Assembly: GCA_902524385.1 (NCBI GenBank)
Contig: CABZCZ010000003.1
Coordinates: forward strand, 1 to 64,000
Length of the DNA stretch: 64,000 nucleotides
Direction of reading: 5' to 3'
DNA from: an uncultured Alphaproteobacteria bacterium
Lineage (GTDB): Bacteria > Pseudomonadota > Alphaproteobacteria > HIMB59 > GCA-002718135
Each line of letters begins with the position of its first letter. Position 1 is the first letter of the stretch. Shown in pieces: positions 18,962 to 32,017 of the stretch. Made by a program: the position numbers and the translations under genes. The notes beneath the pieces were generated by a model. It saw only the letters and a list, made by a program, of their open reading frames with translations, did no database searches and was not told where the DNA came from.

Positions 18962-19900
18962 TTAAATTTTCTGAGCTACCCGAAGTTTTGCTGATCTAGA
19001 TCTGGGATTTTCGAAAATCTCAGAAGCCGATGGCAATATTGGTTTTTTGGTGATTATTTTAAGTTGAGTTGCCAGTTTATCAGGTAACTCCGGGTAGTGG
19101 CGGGAGGAACGCCATCGTTTACCACTATTGTGGTTAAAAAAATCTTTCACAATTCTATCTTCTAGACTTTGGAAAGAAACTACTAAAATTAAACCATCTT
19201 TATTTAAAATTTTTAAAGTTTTTTCTAAACTCGTCTTTAGTTCATTTAACTCATCATTTACATAAATTCTAATTGCCTGAAATGTTTTTGTTGCTGGATG
19301 AATTTTGTTTTTTAATTTATTCTTTTTTGGTAAACATTTTTTAATAATGTTTGATAATTCTATCGTGTTGTTTATAAATTTTACTCCTCTGTTTTTTACT
19401 ATTTCTTTTGCAATAACTCTTGAATAACGTTCTTCTCCATATTGATAAATTATATCAGCTAAATTTTTTTCTTCGTACTTATTAATTATATCATAAGCAT
19501 TTTTATCTGAACCACCCATTTGCATATCAAGTGGTCCAGATTTGTTGAATGAAAAACCTCTTTGCGCATTATCTATTTGATTTGAACTTGTACCTATATC
19601 GAAAAGAATTATGTCAAATTTTTTATCTTTAAACTCTGTATTATTTACTATTTCCTCAATTTTACTAAATTTATCATTTATTAAAGTAAAATTTGAAAAT
19701 TTTGATTCTATTTTTTTTGCAAATATTTTTGAAGTAGGATCCCTATCTATTGCTAACAAATGTTTTACATTAAATTTTTCAAGAATAGTTTTTGAATAGC
19801 CTCCGCCACCAAAAGTGGCATCTATTATATTTATTGATTTTGTTAATGGTAGAAAGGATATTATTTCATTAATCATTACTGACTTATGTAAATTTTTCAT
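18962..19900 (-). CDS. rsmH: 16S rRNA (cytosine(1402)-N(4))-methyltransferase
   Basis: RsmH (MraW) methylates C1402 of 16S rRNA in the decoding centre. HKSVMINEIISFLP at the N-terminus, the SAM-binding ATFGGGGYSKTIL (about 27-39), FDIGTSSNQID, RGFSFNKSGPLDMQM and SFQSLEDRIVKDFF are all family landmarks. The 312 residues fit. It sits 2 bp after mraZ and 2 bp before ftsL, as in nearly all dcw clusters. Confidence 0.96.
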   Translation of the reverse strand: MKNLHKSVMINEIISFLPLTKSINIIDATFGGGGYSKTILEKFNVKHLLAIDRDPTSKIFAKKIESKFSNFTLINDKFSKIEEIVNNTEFKDKKFDIILFDIGTSSNQIDNAQRGFSFNKSGPLDMQMGGSDKNAYDIINKYEEKNLADIIYQYGEERYSRVIAKEIVKNRGVKFINNTIELSNIIKKCLPKKNKLKNKIHPATKTFQAIRIYVNDELNELKTSLEKTLKILNKDGLILVVSFQSLEDRIVKDFFNHNSGKRWRSSRHYPELPDKLATQLKIITKKPILPSASEIFENPRSRSAKLRVAQKI

Positions 19901-19901
19901 A

Positions 19902-20363
19902 TTATTTTTGTTGTGTTAACATCATTCGTAATGATTTTTTTTCATTTAAAAGACGTCTTCTTGAATCTTCGGTATTTTTTAGACCTTTTTTTGGCTCCCA
20001 AATTTGAAAATAATAGCCTTGACCTAAAAAAGCAGCTTCAGTTTTAATACTAGCGTATAATTTTAATTCATCAGGAATTAAAAATCTTCCTTCTTTATCA
20101 ATTTTAGTTGTTACTATTTCAGAAAATATAGATGTTGAGAAATCATCATAATCTTCTGAAAAAAAATCTAAATTATTAATTCTTTTTGCAATTTCTTTTA
20201 ACCTTCCGACACCACAACCTTCAATAGAAGGTGTTTTTATAGATTTGTATAAAATAATTTCATTTCTATTAGCTTTTGGAAGTACATTTCTAAAGCTAGA
20301 AGGTAAAGAAACTCTTCCCTTCTTGTCTATTTTATTCAAATATTTAGATACAAATAAATCCAT
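19902..20363 (-). CDS. mraZ: Transcriptional regulator MraZ
   Basis: MraZ is an AbrB-fold DNA-binding protein that controls its own operon, usually as a repressor. Two SpoVT/AbrB-like repeats are seen: KIDKKGRVSLPSSFRN (about 11-26) and KIDKEGRFLIPDELK (about 90-104), with the DKxGR signature in each. The 153 residues are typical. It is the first gene of the dcw cluster, and four ATGGG repeats that fit its known operator lie directly upstream of the start codon. Confidence 0.95.
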   Translation of the reverse strand: MDLFVSKYLNKIDKKGRVSLPSSFRNVLPKANRNEIILYKSIKTPSIEGCGVGRLKEIAKRINNLDFFSEDYDDFSTSIFSEIVTTKIDKEGRFLIPDELKLYASIKTEAAFLGQGYYFQIWEPKKGLKNTEDSRRRLLNEKKSLRMMLTQQK

Positions 20364-20368
20364 GAATT

Positions 20369-20403
20369 ATGGGTTATCATGGGATTATATGGGCGTCAAT
20401 GGG
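20369..20403. promoter_or_regulatory. MraZ operator: four ATGGG repeats at exact 10-bp spacing
   Basis: ATGGG occurs on the plus strand at 20369, 20379, 20389 and 20399, so the four sites face the same side of the helix. TGGGN boxes separated by 5 bp are the known MraZ target in E. coli. The array begins 5 bp upstream of the mraZ ATG. On the minus strand a TATAAT (20389-20384) lies inside it, so bound MraZ could block both transcription and translation starts. The repeats read TGGG on the strand opposite to mraZ. Confidence 0.8.
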
Positions 20404-20450
20404 TATATGAATTAATCGTAAATGTTCTTTGTATGTTCTCAATAAATAAA

Positions 20451-20784
20451 GATGGTGCATAAGCCGGGTTCTGTAATTTAATAAAAAATTGATGATCATT
20501 AATCTAGAACAAATGTTACCATTTGTTTCAAGCAGTCTACCCGAATAACTCAGCTGGAACTGATTGTTATTCCTATTTGACCTTGCTCCAAAAAGGGTTT
20601 GCAATGCCTTTTTTGTTACCAAAAAAGCGGTAAGCTCTTACCCTACCATTTCACCCTTACCTTTTCAGGCGGTATATTTTCTGTTGCACTTTCCCTAAGC
20701 TTGCACTTGCCAGGTGTTACCTGGTTTTTTTTCCAGTGGAGCCCGGACTTTCCTCTTGATTTCTCAAGCGATCATCGCACCATC
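20451..20784 (-). ncRNA. rnpB: RNase P RNA, bacterial type A
   Basis: The catalytic RNA of RNase P, which trims tRNA 5' ends. On the minus strand the 5' region contains GAGGAAAGTCCGGGCTCC. The middle has GAGCAAGGTCAAATAGG and GGTAGACTGCTTGA, and the 3' end has CAGAACCCGGCTTATG, all universal landmarks. The ends pair as helix P1: GATGGTGC at the 5' side (20784-20777) with GCACCATC at the 3' side (20458-20451). The length of about 334 nt fits. It lies upstream of mraZ on the same strand. Both long open frames across it are chance. Confidence 0.96.
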
Positions 20785-20804
20785 AATTAGAGTAATAAAT
20801 CTAT

Positions 20805-21551
20805 TTAATTTTTCGTCAATAAATTTTTAAATAAATGCTTGATTATATAAGTATAAACAATTTCTTGATTTACATAAGTTAATTCACTTAAGTATCTACT
20901 TTTATAAGCAGAGATTAATCTATTATATTGTTTTAAATTTTTATAAACTTTACGAGTGTCATACCCAATTAGTGAGAGAGCAAAAATTATAATTCTTTTT
21001 TTTGTTCTAATGTTATATTTTTTAAACCAATCTTCAATTATTTTTGTGTCATTTTTTTTTATATTTTGAAAGTTTGAGATAATTTTTTCATTTCTTAATG
21101 ATTTCCAAGGAAAATATTTGCCTGGATCCTTTTTTCTAAATGGTGATATATCAGAATGTGCTAAAATATTTTTTTTATTAATTTTATGTTTATCTATTAT
21201 TTTAAGAATTAATTTTTTTAATGAAGATATCATTTTAGAAGAAAATTTATTATTTTTTCCATTTGGGTTATAATCAAGCTCAATTCCTATTGAAAAAGAA
21301 TTTATATCAACAATATCTTGCCAGAATGATTGACCTGCGTGCCATGCTCTGAACCTTTCATTTACTAAATTATAAATTACACCATTTTGAGAGATTAAGT
21401 AATGGGCACTTACTTTTTTTTCCTTTGTGCACAAATATGTAATAGCTTCTTTAGTATTTCTTAATGCAGTATAATGAATTATTATAAGCTGTATTTTAGA
21501 TTTATTTCTTGAATTGTAATTAGGAGATTTGTATTTGGTTATATATTTCAT
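20805..21551 (-). CDS. N-acetylmuramoyl-L-alanine amidase (Amidase_2, AmpD/AmiD-like)
   Basis: The enzyme cleaves the bond between MurNAc and L-Ala in muropeptides. The Amidase_2 domain (about 18-150) has IIHYTAL (zinc His), VSAHYLISQNGVIYNLV, RAWHAGQS and AHSDISPFRKKDPGKYFPW, with the second zinc His and the Asp ligand. A C-terminal region (about 160-235) resembles the peptidoglycan-binding helical extension of AmiD-type amidases. No signal peptide is evident, so a cytoplasmic recycling role like AmpD is possible. It lies upstream of the dcw cluster and rnpB on the same strand. Confidence 0.85.
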   Translation of the reverse strand: MKYITKYKSPNYNSRNKSKIQLIIIHYTALRNTKEAITYLCTKEKKVSAHYLISQNGVIYNLVNERFRAWHAGQSFWQDIVDINSFSIGIELDYNPNGKNNKFSSKMISSLKKLILKIIDKHKINKKNILAHSDISPFRKKDPGKYFPWKSLRNEKIISNFQNIKKNDTKIIEDWFKKYNIRTKKRIIIFALSLIGYDTRKVYKNLKQYNRLISAYKSRYLSELTYVNQEIVYTYIIKHLFKNLLTKN

Positions 21552-21584
21552 TCAAATTTTAAAATTAAAATATATAAATAAATT

Positions 21585-26614
<5,030 letters not shown>

Positions 26615-26619
26615 TTTTT

Positions 26620-26628
26620 TGCTATAAT
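26620..26628 (+). promoter_or_regulatory. Extended -10 promoter of mlaA-mlaC
   Basis: TGCTATAAT (TG at 26620-26621, TATAAT at 26623-26628) is a perfect extended -10 element 66 bp upstream of the mlaA ATG. A -35 is not obvious, which is usual for extended -10 promoters. It lies just beyond the uvrD start codon, between the divergent genes. Confidence 0.5.
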
Positions 26629-26693
26629 AGAGATATATATAATGTAATTTATAAACTATATTAAATAAAAGTTTAGTTATTAGTGGTTAGTCT

Positions 26694-27479
26694 ATGAGTA
26701 AAAAAATTATAATTCTATTTTTTCTATTTTTCAGTTTAATATCCTATAATGTAATTGCGAGTGATGCAGATCAGGTAAATACTAATTCAGAAGATTTTGA
26801 GACAACCACAATAGAAGATGAAATATATGATCCTTTTGAAACAGTAAATAGAGCTATATTTAGCTTTAACAATATAGCTGATAGAATTGTTTTAGAGCCA
26901 ATTGCAAAAGGCTACAAAAAATTACCTTCTCCACTACAAAGTGGAATTAATAATTTCTTGAGCAATTTAAGAGCGCCATTAGTTGTTGTTAATCAATTAT
27001 TACAAGGTCAAAGTGAAAATGCCATTCAATCTTCAGGAAGATTTTTTGTAAATAGCACTGTAGGTGTTTTTGGTCTGATTGATGTAGCTGAAAAAATAGG
27101 ACTTGAGGAAAAAGAAGAGGATTATGGACAGACTCTTGCTACGTGGGGTGTTGGAGATGGTTTTTATATTGTTCTTCCTTTATTTGGACCATCAAACCTT
27201 AGAGATACATCAGGAATGGTATTAACAATGTTGACAGATCCAATTAATGCATATGCAGCAAGTGAAGGTGAAGCTTGGTTAGTGCCAATGAGAACAGCAG
27301 TTAATGCTGTTGATACAAGATCACAAATAATTGATGAAGTAAATGCATTAAGGGATAATTCAGTAGATTATTATGCAGCAGTAAGAAGTTCTTACTATCA
27401 AAATCGCAAAGCAGCAATTAACAATGTGGATGACTCAGAATTAACACCTCTACCTCTTATAAGTATTGAATTTGAATAA
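26694..27479 (+). CDS. mlaA: Phospholipid-transport outer membrane protein MlaA (VacJ)
   Basis: MlaA removes mislocalised phospholipids from the outer leaflet of the outer membrane. The family core DPFETVNRAIFSFNN (about 46-60), NFLSNLRAPLVVVNQLLQG, GRFFVNSTVGVFGLIDVA, EEDYGQTLATWGVGDGFYIV and LPLFGPSNLRDT are clear. It has a Sec-type signal peptide (about 1-22, cleavage likely near IAS) but no lipobox Cys, unlike E. coli MlaA. The stop codon overlaps the mlaC start (TAATG). Confidence 0.93.
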   Translation: MSKKIIILFFLFFSLISYNVIASDADQVNTNSEDFETTTIEDEIYDPFETVNRAIFSFNNIADRIVLEPIAKGYKKLPSPLQSGINNFLSNLRAPLVVVNQLLQGQSENAIQSSGRFFVNSTVGVFGLIDVAEKIGLEEKEEDYGQTLATWGVGDGFYIVLPLFGPSNLRDTSGMVLTMLTDPINAYAASEGEAWLVPMRTAVNAVDTRSQIIDEVNALRDNSVDYYAAVRSSYYQNRKAAINNVDDSELTPLPLISIEFE

Positions 27480-28081
27480 TGAAGTTTAATCTAATTATAA
27501 TTTTTTTTATTATCTTTATTTCAAAAAATTTGTATTCTGATGAAACTTCAGAATGGCTTAAAAGAGAAATAGACATCATTCTTGAAGCTTATAAAAATCA
27601 AAATCTCTCAAATGAAAATAGATTTCTTCTAATAGAAAAAACTATAAATAATAATTTTGCTGGTACTGGTATAGCTAAATTTGTTGCAGGGGAAGCTTGG
27701 AAAAAATCAGATAAAAATACAAAAAAAATCTACATAGATAATTTTAAAAGACATTTAGCACTAAATATAGCTTCAATGATGCAGGGATATTCAGATCAAA
27801 CATACGAATTAACAAAATCAAAATATGATAACAAAAACCAGGTTACTTTAATTGATATGGAGATTTTTTCAGATACTGGATCAGTTATTGTAACATGGCG
27901 AGTAAAAGAATCAAAAGATCGATTTTTTGTTATTGATTTAATTGTTGCTGATATTTCTTTAGTAGTAACAAAAAGATCAGAATTCAATTCAATGTTAAAA
28001 AAAGTTGATAATGAACTTTCAAAATTTAATGAAGTTTTATTTGATCAAAACCAAATAAGTTATCTAAGAATCACTGAATAA
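27479..28081 (+). CDS. mlaC: Periplasmic phospholipid-binding protein MlaC
   Basis: MlaC shuttles phospholipid between the outer-membrane MlaA and the inner-membrane MlaFEDB complex. A signal peptide is visible at about 1-20 (hydrophobic IIIFFIIFIS, then NLYSDE). The mature part has the Ttg2D/MlaC pattern FVAGEAWKKSDKNTKKIYIDNFKRHL and RVKESKDRFFVIDLIVADISLVVTKRSEF (partial motif). The length of 200 residues is typical. It is translationally coupled to mlaA. No mlaFEDB genes are in the window. Confidence 0.92.
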   Translation: MKFNLIIIFFIIFISKNLYSDETSEWLKREIDIILEAYKNQNLSNENRFLLIEKTINNNFAGTGIAKFVAGEAWKKSDKNTKKIYIDNFKRHLALNIASMMQGYSDQTYELTKSKYDNKNQVTLIDMEIFSDTGSVIVTWRVKESKDRFFVIDLIVADISLVVTKRSEFNSMLKKVDNELSKFNEVLFDQNQISYLRITE

Positions 28082-28103
28082 AATCTAATAAAGTTCTCAA
28101 TAA

Positions 28104-29228
28104 TTAAATTTTTAAATTCTTTATTTCTTCTTCTTTTAATATTTTAGGTTGAGTAGGATTAGTAGATAGTTGATAAGATTTTCTTTCTTCAGCTGATTTT
28201 ATAATTCCATCCATAATCTCGAGAACATGAAGAGATAATTCAAGAGAGCATCTTGCATTTCGATTATTGGATATAGAATCAATCATTTCTGAGAGACCTA
28301 TTCCTCTATAATTAGCTTTTTTGTTTCCCTCTTCATCACTTTTATTTGGAATACCTAATAACATACTATCATTATTTATAGTTTCCCAATCACTATCTTT
28401 TTGCGAAATTAATAGATCACCACTAAAAAAATTTGGATCGGGGACTATCATTGAACCATCAAGTCCATAAAGTTCAATTGTTGAATGATTATTTTTCCAG
28501 ACATCCCAAGTACAAAAAAACTGAATTTTTGCATCGTTTTCAAACTCCAATGAACCCATTAGAGTTGTTGGAGTTTCAACCTTAATTTTATCACCGTATC
28601 TAGGTTGACTAGTAATTGTTCTTTCATTTGTAGCAGTGCCACTAATTGCATTTATTTGTTTTACTGGTCCAATAAGGTTTACTAATTGAGTAATATAATA
28701 AACACCAACATCAAAAACAGGTCCAGCTCCAGCTTTAAAGAAAAAATCTGGGTTAGGGTGCCAATGCTCCATTCCATGAGACATTAAATTAAAAGTTCCT
28801 AGAACAATTTTACCTATTTTATTGTCTTCAATTAATTTTCTAGCTCTTTGTCCTGCTGCTCCTAAAAATGTATCTGGAGCACAACCAACATACAAACCTT
28901 TTTCATTTGCTAGTTTTTGTATTTCTAGACCCTCTTGAAAATTCATTGCCAAGGGCTTTTCACTAAAACAATGTTTTTCACTAAGAAGTGATTTTGTAAT
29001 AATTTCTTTATGAGCTGCAGGAATTGTTAAATTAATTATTAAATCAATTTCATTGTTTTCTAAAATTTTCTCTACTGATAAAGCTTTAACCTTATATTTA
29101 GATGCAGCATTTGATGCGACTTCTTTATTTATATCAGAACAAGCAATTATCTTAAAATTATTAAATATTTTTTGGCATTCAAAATATGTTTCAGAAATAT
29201 TTCCACAACCTATTATACCAATATTCAT
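28104..29228 (-). CDS. Gfo/Idh/MocA family oxidoreductase
   Basis: This NAD(P)-dependent sugar or polyol dehydrogenase is of unknown substrate. The Rossmann motif GIIGCGNISETYF lies at the N-terminus and the family's Lys motif SEKPLAMNF at about 92-100. HGMEHWHPNPDFFFKAGAGP and FDVGVYYITQLVNLIGP form the catalytic region of the C-terminal beta-sheet domain, with Tyr where many relatives have His. It is 374 residues long and is the last gene of the nine-gene sugar unit, overlapping the upstream TIM-barrel gene by 4 bp. Relatives act on inositols, 1,5-anhydro sugars or 3-keto sugars; the sequence does not decide between these. Confidence 0.88.
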   Translation of the reverse strand: MNIGIIGCGNISETYFECQKIFNNFKIIACSDINKEVASNAASKYKVKALSVEKILENNEIDLIINLTIPAAHKEIITKSLLSEKHCFSEKPLAMNFQEGLEIQKLANEKGLYVGCAPDTFLGAAGQRARKLIEDNKIGKIVLGTFNLMSHGMEHWHPNPDFFFKAGAGPVFDVGVYYITQLVNLIGPVKQINAISGTATNERTITSQPRYGDKIKVETPTTLMGSLEFENDAKIQFFCTWDVWKNNHSTIELYGLDGSMIVPDPNFFSGDLLISQKDSDWETINNDSMLLGIPNKSDEEGNKKANYRGIGLSEMIDSISNNRNARCSLELSLHVLEIMDGIIKSAEERKSYQLSTNPTQPKILKEEEIKNLKI

Positions 29229-30001
29229 GATATTTTTTCTAAATTTGCCAATGATTTAGTTGTGAATTCTTTATAGTCTTTAGGATCATCATGTTCTAAA
29301 ACAAATACTTCGCAAGGTGTTTTTTTAACTTCTGAAATTAGTCTAGGCCAATCAATAAAACCTTCTCCTACAGCAGATTGTTCATCGTGTTCTAATAAGT
29401 TATTACTTTGATCATAAAAGTCTTTTAGGTGACATCCAATAATTTTATTTGAATATTTATTTATCCAAGGGATAGGGTCAGAACCACCTGCAATGGTCCA
29501 ACCTAAATCAATTTCAAATTTCAAGTTTTCATTATGATCCATCATACATTCAATAGGAAACTTTCCACTAGGCAGTGCTTTAAATTCATAAGAATGATTG
29601 TGATAACCAAGCGTTAATCCAGCATCTTCAAATACATTTACATAAGAAGATAATTTTTTTCCAAATTCCATCCATTCTTCCTCATTCATATTAAATGTGT
29701 TTTTAAACTCAGCATCTTTTCTTGCTGGAGGAGCAGGTACGATAACATGTTTGATATTCATTTTATTTGCCCGATTAATGATATCACTTGGATCTGTTAA
29801 AGATTCATAACTAACATGAGTAGACTTTGATGTAATATTTGATTGATCCAAAATTGATTTAAATTCATCTATATTCATTGACTCTAAACCAAAAAGTTCA
29901 ATATTCACAATACCTGAATCTGATAAAAATTTTAGTACAAGATCATAAGGTTGAAAGTGTCTTGTAGTGTAGAGTTGCATTGATATTTCTTTTTTTTCCA
30001 T
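29225..30001 (-). CDS. Sugar phosphate isomerase/epimerase family TIM barrel
   Basis: This is a xylose-isomerase-like AP endonuclease-2 fold protein of 258 residues. Putative metal ligands are seen in strand motifs LGYHNHSYEF, FEIDLGWTIAGG, GCHLKDFYD and FVLEHDDP. Family members include hydroxypyruvate isomerase, inosose dehydratase and 3-keto-glycoside hydrolase/epimerases. Close coupling to two Gfo/Idh/MocA genes is typical of pathways that oxidise a sugar and then isomerise or cleave the keto product. The exact reaction is not determined. Confidence 0.85.
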   Translation of the reverse strand: MEKKEISMQLYTTRHFQPYDLVLKFLSDSGIVNIELFGLESMNIDEFKSILDQSNITSKSTHVSYESLTDPSDIINRANKMNIKHVIVPAPPARKDAEFKNTFNMNEEEWMEFGKKLSSYVNVFEDAGLTLGYHNHSYEFKALPSGKFPIECMMDHNENLKFEIDLGWTIAGGSDPIPWINKYSNKIIGCHLKDFYDQSNNLLEHDEQSAVGEGFIDWPRLISEVKKTPCEVFVLEHDDPKDYKEFTTKSLANLEKIS

Positions 30002-30016
30002 TTTAATTTTTCTCCA

Positions 30017-30976
30017 TTAATTTAAGTTTAACCAGTTTATCTCTTCTTTATTTAATTCTATATCTAAACAAGGAAGAGTGGTATCCAACTCACTAATTGA
30101 TCTAGGGCCTATTAAAGCAAAAGATGGAAAAGATTGGCTTAATGTCCAACTTGCTGCAATATTATTTGCAGAGCATCCTTTTTTTTCTGCTAATTCTCTA
30201 GCTCTTTTTTTTCTCTCTTTATTATCGTCACTATCATAACAACTTATAGGGCCACTAGAATTTTCACCTGGTTTTCTCCAGGATGATTCAGCCTGTGTGA
30301 TTTTTCTTTCTATTTCATTGGTAATTATATCATCTAAAAAGTAACCTCTTGCTTGGCTTGACCATGACATATGGGATTTTTGAGTAGTATTAAGATAATC
30401 CATAATTTCATTGTCATTTGATGATAAGCATCCATTCCAAAGTGGATTAATCATTTTAGCAAGAGCTAAATTATTATTTATTATAGACATTTCTTGTTTA
30501 TTATTTTTTTGTGCCCAGTCATTTCCCTTTTTAAATCTTTCAATAGTCCAATTTGAACCACCAAATATTTTTATTCTTCCTTTTTCTTTTTCTACATTTA
30601 AAACATCAATAAACTCATCTACTGGATAATCATTATTGTCACGATGCATAATATAAATGTCCACATAATCTGTTTTCATTCTTTCAAGAGAAATAGTTAA
30701 CTGTTTTGAGATAGCTTCAGGGTTACAATCAGGTGTATGAGCACCTTTGCCCAAAATTAGAACATCTTCTCTATTATTATTATTTGTTAGCCACTGTCCT
30801 AAAACTTTTTCATGGTTACCACCACCATAAATAAATGCTGTATCAAATATATTTCCACCAACTTCAATCCAATGATCCCATAACTTTGAAGCTTCAATGA
30901 TATCATCTTGATTATCACATCCCATAACAAGTTTAGAAATGTCTTTATCTATTCCTTCTATTCTATCGTATTTCAT
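30017..30976 (-). CDS. Aldo/keto reductase
   Basis: This NAD(P)H-dependent carbonyl reductase is a (beta/alpha)8 barrel of 319 residues. The catalytic tetrad is visible: Asp in NIFDTAFIYGGG, Tyr in the same segment, Lys in VLILGKGAHTP and His in DIYIMHRDNN. SERMKTDYVD-type spacing (here SLERMKTDYVDIY) and LALIGPRSISELDTTL near the C-terminus complete the fold. It overlaps the upstream Gfo/Idh/MocA gene by 4 bp. In this operon it may reduce an aldehyde produced from the imported sugar, but the substrate is unknown. Confidence 0.88.
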   Translation of the reverse strand: MKYDRIEGIDKDISKLVMGCDNQDDIIEASKLWDHWIEVGGNIFDTAFIYGGGNHEKVLGQWLTNNNNREDVLILGKGAHTPDCNPEAISKQLTISLERMKTDYVDIYIMHRDNNDYPVDEFIDVLNVEKEKGRIKIFGGSNWTIERFKKGNDWAQKNNKQEMSIINNNLALAKMINPLWNGCLSSNDNEIMDYLNTTQKSHMSWSSQARGYFLDDIITNEIERKITQAESSWRKPGENSSGPISCYDSDDNKERKKRARELAEKKGCSANNIAASWTLSQSFPSFALIGPRSISELDTTLPCLDIELNKEEINWLNLN

Positions 30977-32016
30977 ATTTCATCCTGTGGCAGTTTATAA
31001 TTTACTTTCTCTCTCCAGCAATCAAGAGCTTTAAGATTTCCTAATGTGTCTTCCCAAGTCATTGCTGGATGAGGAGGTTCGGTTTTTTCTTTTGCAATAC
31101 ATTGACTTGCAAGTTCTCCCTCAAAGAAAAAGAGATGTTCAGGTCCTTTGACATTGACTATTTCTTCATTTACATTTTTATTTATAATAATTTTTGCATG
31201 GTATGGACCACCATCTCTACCGGGCATCCAAGGATCTGGTAATTCAATTTCTCCCCGTGAACCTATAATAATTGCATTATTTTTCATTGTTTCTCTAATA
31301 GCCGTAGATACTTTAGCTTTTATACCATTTTTAAATTCTAAATTTGCGTGAGCAATTTCATCAACGCCCGTTTCCCCTATTTTTGCTTTAGCATTTAAAA
31401 ATTTTGGTTCTGAAAATTTATCTCCTGTTGCTACTGCTGCTATTAGTCTAGAAAAAGAAATGGGATATAGTCCAACATCAAGTATAGCCCCTCCTGCTAA
31501 ATTTTTATTAAATAACCTATGATCAGGTATTGTCTTTCCCATATCAAAACCAAAAGAGGTTTCAATAGATATTACATCTCCTATTATTTTGTTTTTAATT
31601 ATCTCAACTAGTTTTGGAATTTGTGGATGGCAACGATACATAAAACCCTCCATGTAAAAAACGCCAGCTTCTCTTACCGCATCAATAATTTTCTTTCCTT
31701 CATTAAAATTTATAGCTCCAGGTTTCTCACAAAGAATGTGTTTACCTTTACCAGCAGCTTTTATTGTCCATTCAGCATGTAAAGTATGGGGTGTAGAAAT
31801 ATATATAGCATCTATGTGTTCTGAATTTATAATATCTTCATAAGAATCAAATCTAAAATCAGGATGAATATCATACTTGTCACCAAAGTTTTTCCTGCGA
31901 TCTTCACTTTTACTCGCTATGCTAACTAATTGTCCAGAATAGGAACCTTTTAATCCATCAGCAAAATTATTTGCTATATTTCCAGGGCCAATGATACCCC
32001 ATTTAATTTTTTCCAT
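30973..32016 (-). CDS. Gfo/Idh/MocA family oxidoreductase (second copy type)
   Basis: This 347-residue NAD(P)-dependent oxidoreductase belongs to a different subfamily from the one at 28104. It has WGIIGPGNIANNFADG at the N-terminus, STPHTLHAEWTIKA, ILCEKPGAINF (about 93-103), YMEGFMYRCHPQIPKL and GGAILDVGLYPISFSRLI. The YRCHPQ and DVGLYP segments recall the glucose-fructose oxidoreductase and dihydrodiol dehydrogenase branch. It starts 1 bp after the oxygenase gene, so the two proteins are likely made together. Confidence 0.88.
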   Translation of the reverse strand: MEKIKWGIIGPGNIANNFADGLKGSYSGQLVSIASKSEDRRKNFGDKYDIHPDFRFDSYEDIINSEHIDAIYISTPHTLHAEWTIKAAGKGKHILCEKPGAINFNEGKKIIDAVREAGVFYMEGFMYRCHPQIPKLVEIIKNKIIGDVISIETSFGFDMGKTIPDHRLFNKNLAGGAILDVGLYPISFSRLIAAVATGDKFSEPKFLNAKAKIGETGVDEIAHANLEFKNGIKAKVSTAIRETMKNNAIIIGSRGEIELPDPWMPGRDGGPYHAKIIINKNVNEEIVNVKGPEHLFFFEGELASQCIAKEKTEPPHPAMTWEDTLGNLKALDCWREKVNYKLPQDEI

Positions 32017-32017
32017 T

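Noticed and set aside
20377-20790. Open frames of 81 and 63 codons on opposite strands
   Set aside because: They lie within or across the RNase P RNA and the MraZ operator; no protein family resemblance.
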